Origin: Patiria miniata
Lineage: Eukaryota; Echinodermata; Asteroidea; Valvatida; Asterinidae
NCBI RefSeq assembly: GCF_015706575.1
Contig: NW_024037067.1
Coordinates: forward strand, 6,151,909-6,215,908
DNA length: 64,000 nt
Direction of reading: 5' to 3'
The number at the start of each line of letters is the position of its first letter. Positions within the stretch are counted from its first letter, which is position 1. Shown here piece after piece: positions 20,586 to 32,076 of this stretch. Made by a program: the position numbers and the translations under genes. The notes under the pieces were generated by a model. The model did not search any database, was not told where the DNA came from, and worked only from the letters and a program-made list of their open reading frames with translations.

Positions 20586-23500
20586 ATGGCTGCGTACGAT
20601 ATAAAAGATGGCGAATACACCGCGACGATTTATAACATGGTTAGTTCTCGACATTCTTTTTCCACAAAATTGGGCCGGGGCAGCCTGGGGGCGGGGTTGG
20701 GGGGGGGGGGGGGTTGCCCCACTCAACGTTTGGCGATCGTACGCGACGGGGCCGGTTCTTATAAATTCCACAAATTATTTGACTTACCAAACTAGTTTGG
20801 CGACATGAGGAACATGCAGGTACCGGTATGTCACTCACTGCTCACAGATAGAGGGCAGGATTTTGAATTTTTGAGGGAAATTTTTGGGGGTAAAATGACG
20901 AAACAGACGATGACATTGACAATGATATAATGTCAAAGCGCAACACGATTGGACGGTCCTACTAAAATGCATCAAGCATGTCAAGAAGCGTCACCTGGCA
21001 TCAACAAGCGTCAACTGTCGTCAACCCAGCGTCAACAAATTTTGTATAAGTTTTGGAACATCAAAATACGCTTTATGGTAGAAGTAGTGACAAAGAACAC
21101 CTTCACGGCTTCAGCATGTTCAGCATTTAACTTAAAGTTAAAATTCATGCATGGGCATCCAAACTAACTAGACAAACTTGTCGTACGTTTCGCGTAAATT
21201 TCGTCATGAAATTTGTTGGGTGTCTGCATATTACTTCAAGAATTAGAAGGGCAGCCTTTTAAGTCTTGAAGTATCTTCATATGAAGTTGTTTATTTATTA
21301 GTTACATTTCTTTACCTAGTGAATGTCTTTGTTCTGTGCATGCACCGAGTTTCGTAATTTTTCGTCACTCAGCGGCCCAAATCTGACAATCATGACAATC
21401 TGACAAACTATTGCTGAAATGCTTCTTAATAATATTATTATTAAAAGAAATGTCAGCTAAATTTCTTCTTTCGCCTAACGTTGTAGTGAAATCTTATGAT
21501 TTATTTAAGTGATTGAATGCGGTTGTCATTATTATTGTAATATTTTTGGTGTTCGTTGAAAATGAAACTTAACAAAACTTCCTTTCTTAATTTCACAGAT
21601 TAAAGAGAGCAAGTATGTGGATGCAATTCAAATCCTATCGCAAGAGCTCCAAAATCATCCAAAGGTACGTTTCTCCCAGCAACGAATTACGTAATTTATT
21701 CTGAGCTCTGTTCCTGCACAGTGTGAAGCTCCTGAAAATAATGGACTTTCTAATTTTTTTTCCTGTGGTTCGACTCTAGTCCCGTGCTGCCTTGTCCCTG
21801 CTGGGGTACTGCTACTTTCATGTCCAGGACTTTGCCAATGCGGCCGAGTGTTACGAGCAGCTGGTGCAGATCTGTCCCACGGTGGACAGTTACAAGATGT
21901 ACCACGCCCAGGCACTGTACCACGCTTGTGCGTACCCTGAGGCCATGAAGGCGACATTCCAGATTGAAAATCAAGAGTACCAACCAAAGGTGAGTCGCAG
22001 TGTTGTAAAGTCCATCACAAGTCCATCACAAGTCCTCACAAGTCCATCACAAGTCCATCACAAGCCCATCACAAGTCCATCACAAGTCCATCACAAGTCC
22101 ATCACAAGTCCATCACAAGTCCATCACAAGTCTATCTCAAGTCCATCACAAGTCCATTACAAGTCCATCACAAGACCATCACAAGTCAATCACAAGTGTA
22201 TCACAAGTCAAGTCACAAGCTATTCAAATGAACTGAACCAAAAAGCTTTCCTTTATTATTGTTCTTTTACTTGTGACTGGACTTGTGTTGAGCTTTTGAT
22301 GGTAAATCATGGAGTTTTTAAGTTGACACATCATCTTTGTACTCTCACGGTCACCCCATATATCTCTTTGGATCTGTCCACTTGGGTGTTGAAAGTTCTA
22401 CTCAAAATTGAGAGTTCTGTGGCGAAAAACTTCCTGCACATTCTCTGTTAATGATTACATTGATATTTTCCTTTCAGATCACCAAACTGCAAGCGGCGAT
22501 CAAGTACGGTGAAGAGGATCTCTCAGCTGCCAAGGTAAGAAAACGATCAAAAAGATGAATTTTGTAATAAATATTATAACTGACGTATTTGCCATCACCT
22601 TAAAACAGTTGCAACGCTTTGGAGTGCCATGGTATCGTGGTCCATGGGTAATTCTGTAGGTTACGGGTTCAAGCCCAGCCTAGGGTTGCAGTGTGTGTCC
22701 TTGGGCAAGGCATTTTGTCACTCATTGCTTCTCTCCACCCAGGAGTAAATGGGTACCTGTGAGGGCAAAGATGGTTATTAGGTAGCTGCTTTGCGCCAAA
22801 ATGGCAGCTTCGAGCTGTATACTCCCCAGGAAGCTGAGGTAGACTTTAGAATTGGCCAATTGACCAAGGTTGAAAATGATGTTGCGTCTTCAACACAAGT
22901 ACTTCTGGGTGTGTGTGCTTTGTTAATATGCATTTTTATTTTTAAACTATTGGTTGTTTTTTTTAATCTAACAGAGTCTCGTAGAGCAGTGTCCCTCCGA
23001 GGACCCTGATACCGAAGTAAATCTTGGCTGCCTGCTGTTCAAGGAAGGTCGCTACAAACTGGCCTGTCAGAAGTTCCTGACTGCTATGCAGGTTTTGGGA
23101 TACAGACCAGGTTGGTTATACTAGTTATAACAGGTTATAGTTTCAGAAACCATGCCGGGTTGGCTTTACCAACTAGTAACAGACCATTAACTGTTAAGAA
23201 AACAGACCAGGTTGGTTATACTAGTGACAAACAGGTTGTTGTTACAAAAAAATAGGTTGGCTTACCAACTAATAACAGACCATTACCTGTTAAAAACAAG
23301 ATAACAATAGTGGTAAACTGGTTATTGATTAGATAACAGACCAGATAGTTAAACAGATAAACTGGCATGTCAGAAGTTCCGGACAGACCAGGTCGGTTAT
23401 ATTAGTAATAGTCGGTTATTATTTAGATAACAGATCAGGTTGGTTTTACTAGTAACACACCATTAACTAGTTATTATTTTGATACTAGACATACCATTCA

Positions 23501-26500
23501 TAGACTAGTAACATTTTATTGTTAAGATAAACAGATCACCAAGACCAGATTGGTCAAACTATACAGATAAAGACCGGGTTGGTTACACTAGTTATAGACC
23601 ATCAACTAGTTGGTAAACATGGTTTATTATGTGTCATTTTTAGAAAATTGAAAATCTTAAATTCAGTTTTTACATTTTGTCTGTAAATGTGACAGTCTTT
23701 GTTCTTATTTTTGTACAGTGAAAACATCAAATTTGTTTGCAGAGAATTACTGAAAATTTGATAAAAAGAAGGGTTATATTTGTCATAAAGTAGCGTTCTA
23801 GATAATAAATTATTTAATCATTTAATGAATTGACTTTTTTTTCAACAAAACTCTAGAAAACATGCTGACTCGTTCTCCTTTGTATAGATCTGTCCTACAA
23901 TATAGCCCTGTGCTACTACAGTATGAAGCAGTATGCGCCCGCCCTGAAACACATCGCCGACATCATCGAGAGAGGCATCAGGGAACATCCAGGTGAGATG
24001 GTGGACATGTTGACCTCGGACTTGAGCTTGTCGAGGTGGACTAGCTGGTTCAGATTATTTGTGGGTGCCGATAGCATGGCAGTTTTAGGCCAGTTATGCC
24101 CGATGAATTGCGGTGTATATATACAGTCAAACCCTGATAAGAAAAGCACTGTTAATACAAGGTCCTACTTATAACAAGCACAATTTTAGGTCCCAAGTCT
24201 TCTTTTTTCTTTGTTTTTCTTTGTTTTCCATTACTGTTAGTACAAGGTATCTGTTATAACAAGGTAATTTGTAAAGTCCCAAGGACCTTGTTATAAAGGT
24301 GTTCGACTGTTTATAGCAGTTCGTGGCATGCTATTTTAAATTAGGTTTTTAAAGGGAATATACATCATTTGCTTTTGCTGTAATTTTCAGAAATGGATGG
24401 AATTGGGGGGTTGGAAATATATAGCAAATATAGTTACACTGACTTTTTTGAGGTTTTGGGTTCGAAAATGCTATAAAAACCAAGAAAAACTATCATTTTC
24501 CTGTAGTCTGGTTCCCTGACCCCATATAAGAAGAAACAGAGCAGTTTACATACATTGGGGAATTGTAAGGTCAGGGAACCAGTCTAGCTGGCTCGTACCC
24601 GTTCATAGGTTTGTAATCGATTGCAAACAAGTGCGATGGTCAATTGGGGCCAGTATTTGAAAAAAAGCCAGTTGTTTCCAACGCTGATCGGCCGATCAGC
24701 GTTGGAAATTGATACAAAAATACCACTTTTCTTGAAAATGACAGTATACCAGGTGCCATGATTTTACAGGATGCTTTACACTGTCATTCACTAACAGTCC
24801 AGCAAGGTATTTCAAAATGATTTGGTAGTTTTATTTTTTGATGTTTGCAAATGTTGTATTTTCCCTTTAAGCAGGAAAATGAAGAAAAAAAAATCACTAA
24901 AACACAAAAAGTTAATATTTTGATTTATTACAAAAAAGTTCTTAAATATCTAGTAATCTCTGAACATTTATTTAGGGGCCATTCAAAATTATCAATGTTT
25001 TTAAATTTCAAATGTGGGTAGGTGGTTCAAGGAAAATAATGGACAATCGAAATTCATTTTTCAATTAAACAAGAAGAGATAAAAAATCATTGGCATGTGT
25101 TCTGGCTTGTTTTTTTTTTTTTTTTTTTCTTTTCTTTACTCCATCTCATGTGCCATGCATGCACGATGGGGTGCTAGCTAGGCATCAATAGTGCTAGCAC
25201 CCGCTACGCTATAAGTGTAGCTAGCTTCAAAAAAATATATCTTGTCATGTTGTCCTTTGTTTTTTAGCGTTGCCAAGGCTATGGTGACTTCGAAATTCAA
25301 AAGTTTTAAAGGGGAAAAAAATGGAAATATAAAATCATTGATATTTTGAATGGCCCCTTCCAGGATTATTCTTTAATCTTTTAAAAAGATGAGAGTAAGT
25401 TACTGTCATGTTGAGATACTTTGATAAAATCTGACTCCTTCAAGATAAAAGACTCACAAAATAGAGTTTCATGGAAATTTGCCATTAAAAATCAATTGTT
25501 AAGGCATAATTTATTCTTTCTTTTTTCTTCAGAATTAAGCGTTGGGATGACCACCGAGGGAATCGACGTACGCAGCGTCGGCAACACGCTGGTGCTCCAT
25601 GAGACTGCTTTGATTGAAGCCTTCAATCTCAAGGCAGCCATTGAGTTCCAACTGAAAAACCGTAAGCTCTTCTCCCTCCAGAAATCGGACATAGAAGACA
25701 CTTCAAAATATAGTTTACGGTTGTACTATGTAACAAATCTCTGATTTTTGAGTTTGTTAGGATCTGAAAAGAATCACACAAACTCACAAACAAGGGTTTG
25801 TCTCATGGCGCAACCGTAAACTTTATTGCTGTCTTTCACCATGCAAACCTTCAAATTTTCTCTGAATGTAGCACTGCTGTTTGAGAGTTAGCCACATCAC
25901 TTTTGTATTCGATTTGATGATGAGGATGATAGTGAATTATCATTGAGCATCTATGCAAAATTCTCTTGATTTCTTCTCTGATTTGTCACAGTGGAGGCTT
26001 CCCAAGAAGCTCTGACAGACATGCCTCCAAGAGCAGAGGAGGTGAGTGTGATTTCTCTTTGGACATTTAACCCTTTCCTAACCATGGGCGACTTTTGTCG
26101 ACAAGGAAATACCCCCCCCCCCCCCCTGCTGCTTACCATAGGGACTTTAGTCGACCAGGAAACTACACACAGAACACCCTCAACACAGATATATTCACTG
26201 CTTTTCAGAAAGCTGGCATGTTGGTATGTTTGGCCGCCCGTACATCAACCATATACCAGCTGAAAGAGTGTTTACGGATCGTTCTATTGGTGAAGTTTAT
26301 TCTAGTGTTCACTCCAGTCTCGTTATTTCTTCCCGACAGGAACTTGACCCGGTGACCCTTCACAACCAGGCCTTGATGAACATGGAAGCCAACCCAACCC
26401 AGGGCTTTGAGAAGCTCCAGTTCCTGCTCCAGCAGAATCCGTTCCCGCCAGAGACATTCGGCAATCTGCTGCTACTCTACAGCAAATATGAGGTGAGTCC

Positions 26501-29500
26501 AACCACAGCCATGTCCTGATCGGTCGGCTACGGCTAGCAATTATGCATGCACCTATGGAAGCAGCTGAAGCCATTTCGCATAGCCGGTGTTAGTACTACT
26601 AGCCATAGCCAAGTGCGTTCGCCATTTACGAAATCGCAGCTTCATGTCCAGCTTTCACTTCGTGCTGAAGCTACATGATTTTCGTCCCCTGACTTGACAC
26701 ACTCAAGTACAATATTATTCGTCCATTTTCTGCTGTACAAACTTCAAATCCTGTCGCAAGGCCAATGCATGGTGAAGCTTGGGTTGCTCTGAATTTTATA
26801 CAGGATTCTTAAACAATGTTGGATTGAATGTCGAAACCTGAAATGAAACTTCAGTTTCATTAATCACATGCATGAATGGTGGCAGCAAATATGGCTGCCA
26901 CTACATGTATCATGTACAATTGTTGTCTCTTCAAAAGTTTAAACATTTAAACGATGCACAAAAGGGTTCTAAACGTTCAGAAAATTGAATGTACCTTCTC
27001 ATCCTTAACGAAAAAAGGTCTTGCTCTTTCTTCATTTCTTAAAGGAAAAATACAACATTTGCAAACATCGAAAAATAAAACTTCCAAGTTGTTAAGAAAT
27101 ACCTTACTAGGATGTTGGTAAATGACATGCTAAAGCATCCTGTAAAATTATGGCACCTGGTGTGAAGCCATTTTCAAGAAAATGGTATACTTGTATACAT
27201 TTCCAACGCTGGTCGGCCGACTACCGTTGGAAAAACCTAACTATTTTTCAATTACTGCTCCAAATTTACCATTTTTTTAAGTCTAAATTTTGTTTTGCTA
27301 GCTAATGGTTCCATGTTCATGAACGGGTGCAGGCCAGCTAGACTGGTTCCCTTACCGTACAATTTTCCGGTATTTTTGATCCATTTCATCTTTAGTGGAG
27401 TCAGGGAACCCGACTACTTGAATATTTTAGTTTTTCTTGGTTTTTCCAGCATTTTTGAACACAAAACGTCAAACATGTCAGTGCAACAATATTCGATCTA
27501 TTATACTAACCCCTCAAATAGTTCTTATCTGAAAATTACAGCAAAAGCCAATGATGTATATTCCCTTTAACTTCTTAATTCTAAGACAACCACAGTCACC
27601 GAGGCCCCACCATTATATTACTTATAGAGTAACAACTATTTCCTTATCTCCAAAAATCCAGTACTATGACCTTGCGGCAGACGTCCTGGCCGAGAACTCC
27701 CACCTGACCTTCAAATTCCTGAGCCAGTATCTCTACGACTTCCTGGACGCGGTTATCACCATGCAGACGGCCAAAGAGGAGGCCTACCGCAAACTGGACG
27801 AGATGGCCACGCGGCACACGGACCAGCTGCGCAAGCTGACCAAGGAGGTGCAGGAGGCGCGGCACAACCACGACGACGAGACGGTAAAGAAGGCCGTCAA
27901 CGAGTACGACGAAGCCCTGGAGAGGTGAGGAAAAGGAGGATCTTGTGGTCCATCACAAGTCCTCACAAGTCTATCACAAGTCCTCACAAGTCTATCACAG
28001 AGACATACAAATCCTCACAAGTCCTCAAAAGTCCATCACAAGTCCTCACATGTTCTCACAAATCCATCACATGTCTTCACATGTTCTCAAAAATCTATCA
28101 AAAGTCGCCACAAGTTCTCACAAGTCCTTACAAGTTCTCACAAGTTCAAACAAGTCCTTACAAGTTCTCACAAGTCCTCACAAGTCCTTACAAGTCCCTC
28201 ACAAATTCTCACAAGTCCATCACAAGTCGTCACATGTTTTCAAAAGTCCTCATAATCTGTCACAAGTCCCCACAAGTTCTTACAATCCCCCACAAGTTCT
28301 CACAAGTCCTTGCAAGTTCTAACAAGTCCCCACAAACTCTCACAAGCCCTCACAAGTTCGCACGAGTCCTTAAAAGTCCCAGACTTGTGACATGACTTGT
28401 GATGGATTCAACTATGATATTGGCAGATATACATATCCTACGTATTCATCATTGCTCTGAACACTATGTAGTAGTAAAGTTTCTTGAGCCCATGCAAAGA
28501 CAAAGACAAAGCTTGAGACAAGCCAAATTTGAAGAAGAAGAATAATGGCCCATCGTTCAGTTCTTAATCATCACGTCTGTCACCAGGTACATACCGGTCC
28601 TGATGCAGCAGGCTAAGATCTACTGGGACGTTGAGCACTACACCCAGGTGGAGAAGATCTTCCGCAAGTCGGTGGAGTTCTGCAACGAGCACGACGTCTG
28701 GAAACTCAACGTGGCCCACGTGCTCTTCATGCAGGAGAACAAGTACAAGGAGGCCATTGGCTTCTACGAGCCCATCGTCAAGAAGAACTACGACAATGTG
28801 AGTTTGAAAATAAAAATCAGAAAACTTGTGAAGGTTTTTGAGTTTGTTATTGTCTACGTTACCCAGGATGCTAAAATGGTTTCCATTAGAGCCCTGCATA
28901 TATTACAACTGCTAGTGAGTTTTGGAAAACACGATAAATGCATATGGAAAATATTAATGCAGGATAAACTGTTTATGCAATATGTAAAAGAAAATTAATA
29001 CAAATTTAACGGCAAAAATAATATGCCATTTCCACTGTGTTGGAGCAACACAAAAGCAAAAAAATGGACAGCGGTCCTAAATGGTTTGTCTTGGTAAATA
29101 CAAAAGAGCTTTTATCAATGAAATGTTCAGCTTCATAATTTTGTTTTTCATTTCTGTCATAGATTCTGAATGTGAGTGCCATTGTGTTGGCCAACCTGTG
29201 TGTATCTTACATCATGACCAGTCACAACGAAGAGGTACGTAAAAAATATTTTATCAAGCAAAAGTTCCAAGTATATGTGTCGTTAAAAAAGGTTAATAAA
29301 TAGTTAACCCTGTATTGGGAGTGTGGCTGAGTGGTTAGAGTTTGTGACTTACGATCAGAGGGTCAGGGGTTCAAATCCAGCTGCTGGCCATATGTCGTGT
29401 CCTTGGGCAAGCCACTTCATCCCCACTTGCCTTTCTCCACCCAGGAGTATAAATGGGTACCAGCATTAGCTGGAAAGTAACCTGCGATGGACTGGCATCC

Positions 29501-32076
29501 CATCCAGGGGGAATAGAAATATTTTCAGTTTGTTTCATTGCCTGTGGGCAATATTGGCTCGTGATAGACTTTACTTTTAACACAATAGCACCTGTACATA
29601 ATAATAATGATAATGATAATTTAAATTTATAATGCCCCATTTGCATATAAATGATCAAAAGCGCATTACAGAATCAACAATAAATGTAAAGTACATCATA
29701 GTGAATAAAAAGACAGAAAGATTACGGTATTACATATTGTTCTGGGGCAGTTTGGGGCGGTGTAGGGAGAAAAAGGCAGGTCGGTTCGGGGCAGATAAGT
29801 TTGACTGAACATAACTGATGCTGCTTTTGTCAAATGTAACATCTGTCCGTCGGTTGCTTTCTTCTCACATTTTTTCGCATCTTGGTTGGCATCTTGTAGG
29901 CGGAGGAACTGATGCGCAAGATTGAGAAGGAAGAAGAGCAGATAGCTTACGACGAGCCAGACAAGAAGATCTACCATCTCTGCATCGTCAACCTGGTCAT
30001 CGGTACCCTGTACTGCGCCAAGGGCAACTATGAGTTTGGCATCTCACGGGTTATCAAGAGCTTGGAACCATACAATAAGAAGGTAAAGAAACTGATTGGA
30101 ATTAACACACGACTAACAGCTCTTAAAACCAGTTTACTTATGATTTTCTCCAGGTTGGTTAAAACATAGTTGAAGGGGAATGGGTTAGTGCCTAAATTTC
30201 CACTGCCAAAATTCTTAAAATCACAAACAAAATCTTATTTCAAGAAAGGTTTTCTATTCTCACTCCAAATTCTTTAAAGAAGAATTGTTTTCTGATGTCA
30301 AGAAATGTAACAAGAAATTTGACATTTGTTATGTTATCAAAAACATTATTATTTTTTTTTACATGTCAAGTTGCTTCTTGCTATATAAAAAAAGCAACAG
30401 CAAGCTTCTCATCATTAGACACAAGAACAGACAATACTGAATTTGTTGTGAGAAAATAGTTAGAAATGGGGACTTAGTACCGTTGGGGTTTATATAGACT
30501 AAACACTTTTAAATACAAAAACTATTTCTAAATGTACATGTACATGTGATACATATTTGTCCTGTAGAAAAGGTATATCTTTAATAAATAACTAAATAAA
30601 TAAATAAACGATGTATTATTTTCCTTTATCCTCATTTTCAGTACACTTTTTTATTCTGCTAAATTGGAGATTAGCCTATTCCTTCTGGCACATTCCTAAA
30701 TGTTTTCTTACAAAAATGTCCTGCTGATGTAAGCTTCCGCATCCGACAATTCTAATATGACACTTCTAAACAGCCCATATTTCCTTTTCACTAGACTTCA
30801 TTTCACTAGCCCAAGATTGATTTCGATGTTTCCTGCTTTCCTTTGTAGTTGGGCACGGATACCTGGTTCTATGCCAAGCGCTGCTTCCTGTCCTTACTGG
30901 AGAACATGGCCAAGCACATGATCATGTTGAGAGACAGTGTCATCCACGAATGCGTTCAGTTCCTTGAACATTGTGAAGGTAGGAGAACAACCCCCCCCCC
31001 AAAAAAAAAACCTTCAAATTATTTATGAAAAATTGTCATCAGTTTTCATTGGAGTTCCATTCTGTGAGCGTCAGGTGTGGGCCAAGAAAGGAACTTGTTT
31101 GTTTGGTATTGCCTACTGTACATTACGAACCTTGGGCTGATTTCACGAAACACTAAGACGCGTTGTGGGAAGGTTAACTCGTCTAAACTCGTTACTCGTC
31201 TTAGGATCGATTTCACAAAACTTACGACACTTTCAACGTGGCTGAACTCGTTTTAATTTATGATTGGTCTGAGGGTCGTCTTATCTCTTAATACGTGCGT
31301 AATTTGTACATCGTCAGGAAAATTGCTGTTAAAGACAAGTGTCAGCCTAGAGTTATAGTTTTGAGGAAGAAAACCATTGCCGAAACAGATTTGAAAAGAT
31401 TTCTGATACGTGGGTAGTTTTAATAAAAGTAGCTAGTTTACAAAATTGAGTTATACACTGACACCTAGTCGACTTTTTAAAATAGAGTGATGAAAGGGAG
31501 AGCAAGAATGACTCTATCGTATCTGGTGTAGACCTACCTTGCCTGTGAAATTTATTGAGTAGAGCAATTTTTCTGGCGAAAGTTCGTGTTCTATGCACGC
31601 GCACAGGAAGTTGGTTTTGCGCGTTTCTTTAAAATAAAAAACAAACAAACATGAAACAGCCATCAAATTGGTAGTTTTGATGCGTCTTGCTTAAAATGAG
31701 TTTAGTGAAATCGGTCTTAGGATGTGTCTTAGCTAAGATCCATCTTAGAGCGGGGACTTGTCGTTGGTCCTAAGATGAGTCGCAAGAAAAGAAGAGTTTC
31801 GTGAAATCAAACCCTGGTTGTGCTTTCTACCCAATTTACACTGCCATTCATTCCAGGGTCGAGCCAGACCAAATTATTCCAAAGATTTGAATTTGAATTT
31901 CAAGAGCGAACAAAACTTGACAATTTTGTATCTGAATTTTGTTGCTCGCAGCTTACGGTCGGGACGTCAAGGCCGTCATTGAGCAACCCTTGGAAGAGGA
32001 ACCACTGCATGAAGGCAAGAACACCGTCACCTACGAATCACGCATCTTGAAAAGCCTCTTCTTACAATTGACCTAA
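20586..32076 (+). CDS. TTC30: Tetratricopeptide repeat protein 30 / intraflagellar transport 70
   Basis: Fifteen exons: 20586-20639, 21599-21664, 21780-21989, 22478-22534, 22975-23110, 23888-23992, 25533-25661, 25992-26041, 26340-26492, 27662-27924, 28587-28797, 29163-29234, 29900-30082, 30849-30978, 31952-32076; 647 residues, every junction in phase with GT/AG ends. The protein matches the IFT70 family along its whole length: LSLLGYCYFHVQDFANAAEC, LVEQCPSEDPDTEVNLGCLL, MTTEGIDVRSVGNTLVLHET, TLHNQALMNM, LQFLLQQNPFPPETFGNLLL, VEFCNEHDVWKLNVAHVLFM, IEKEEEQIAYDEPDKK, VIEQPLEEEPLHEGKNTVT. Length is close to the vertebrate protein (about 665). It is a TPR-helical IFT-B subunit that binds IFT52 and is needed for cilium assembly and tubulin modification. 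As known to me, the vertebrate copies are intronless retrogenes, so this many-intron form is the ancestral structure. The start is supported by the IPDGEYTA-like N-terminus (IKDGEYTATIY). The introns carry several transposons and minisatellites. Confidence 0.97.
22008..22215. repeat. 11-bp minisatellite (TCCATCACAAG) in TTC30 intron 3
   Basis: About 18 copies of TCCATCACAAG, starting roughly 20 bp after the donor of the exon ending at 21989. The same unit forms a second array in intron 10 of the gene (27944-28395). Confidence 0.9.
22612..22842 (+). mobile_element. tRNA-derived SINE in TTC30 intron 4
   Basis: A degenerate tRNA-like head ends in a B-box, GGGTTCAAGCC (22657-22667). It is followed by the SINE body TGTCCTTGGGCAAGGCATTT, CTCTCCACCCAGGAGTAAAT, GGGTACCTGTGAGGGC and TGCTTTGCGCC. 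The body matches the second SINE at 29317-29520 over the CTTGGGCAAG and CCACCCAGGAGTA regions. Confidence 0.75.
23095..23610. repeat. Degenerate tandem repeat built from an exon-intron junction of TTC30
   Basis: The unit is related to AACAGACCAGGTTGGTTATA followed by CTAGTAATAACAG. It overlaps the end of exon 5 (ACAGACCAG, then the donor GTTGGT). Several units repeat the donor word CAGGTTGGTT, and near 23359-23400 one unit also repeats exon sequence (AACTGGCATGTCAGAAGTTC versus exon AACTGGCCTGTCAGAAGTTC). Confidence 0.8.
24124..24309. mobile_element. Small Tc1/pogo-like MITE in TTC30 intron 6
   Basis: The left end CAGTCAAACCCTGATAA (after TA) and the right end TTATAAAGGTGTTCGACTG are diverged inverted repeats. 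Inside are further TACAAGGT/ACCTTGTTATAA complements. Length is about 186 bp and there is no coding capacity. Confidence 0.5.
24349..24870 (+). mobile_element. TTAA-ended MITE, copy 1 (TTC30 intron 6)
   Basis: The ends are TTAAAGGGAA on the left and TTCCCTTTAA on the right, with subterminal CATTTGC and GCAAATG. TTAA ends are typical of piggyBac-type target sites. The core at 24675-24708 is a perfect 34-bp palindrome (two 17-bp halves centred on CGGCCG). A CTGGTTCCCTGACC word pairs with GGTCAGGGAACCAG. Other copies are at 27039-27570, 59530-60035 and 63802 to the window end. Confidence 0.8.
24973..25361. mobile_element. MITE with GGGGCCATTCAAAAT ends (TTC30 intron 6)
   Basis: The left end GGGGCCATTCAAAATTATCA and the right end TTGATATTTTGAATGGCCCC are inverted repeats. 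Length is about 390 bp, with a long poly-T run inside and no coding frame. The superfamily is not determined. Confidence 0.7.
27039..27570 (-). mobile_element. TTAA-ended MITE, copy 2 (TTC30 intron 9, inverted)
   Basis: The same family as 24349-24870 in the opposite orientation: TTAAAGGAAAAATACAACAT on the left, TATTCCCTTTAA on the right. The central palindrome (27200-27233) has accumulated mismatches. Confidence 0.8.
27944..28395. repeat. CACAAGTCC-type minisatellite in TTC30 intron 10
   Basis: Roughly 40 degenerate units of CACAAGTCCT, CACAAGTTCT and CATCACAAGTC. This is the same sequence family as the array in intron 3 (22008-22215) of the same gene. It begins about 20 bp after the donor of the exon ending at 27924. 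Confidence 0.85.
29317..29520 (+). mobile_element. tRNA-derived SINE in TTC30 intron 12
   Basis: The tRNA-like head has an A-box, TGGCTGAGTGGTTAGAG, and a B-box, GGTTCAAATCC (29368-29378). The body has TGTCCTTGGGCAAGCCACTT, CTCCACCCAGGAGTATAAAT and GATGGACTGGCATCCCATCC. The head does not fold as a full tRNA, so it is a SINE rather than a tRNA gene. Confidence 0.8.
31131..31817. mobile_element. MITE with TGATTTCACGAAAC ends (TTC30 intron 14)
   Basis: The left end CCTTGGGCTGATTTCACGAA and the right end TTCGTGAAATCAAACCCTGG are inverted repeats over about 25-30 bp, with further CTTAGGAT/ATCCTAAG-type complements inside. There is no transposase frame. Confidence 0.7.

Noticed and set aside
21792..22451. 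Long plus-strand frame running through exon 3 of TTC30 into the intron
   Set aside because: The first part is a real exon; the continuation is the 11-bp minisatellite, which stays open by chance. The donor at 21989/21990 and family similarity end the exon there.
27925..28395. Open frames rich in Ser, Lys and Thr over the intron 10 minisatellite
   Set aside because: A short repeat without stop words gives open frames in several registers; the coding exon ends at 27924 and resumes at 28587 in phase.
29317..29395. Possible tRNA gene with A- and B-box words
   Set aside because: The head does not close into an acceptor stem or proper anticodon arm and is joined to a SINE body.
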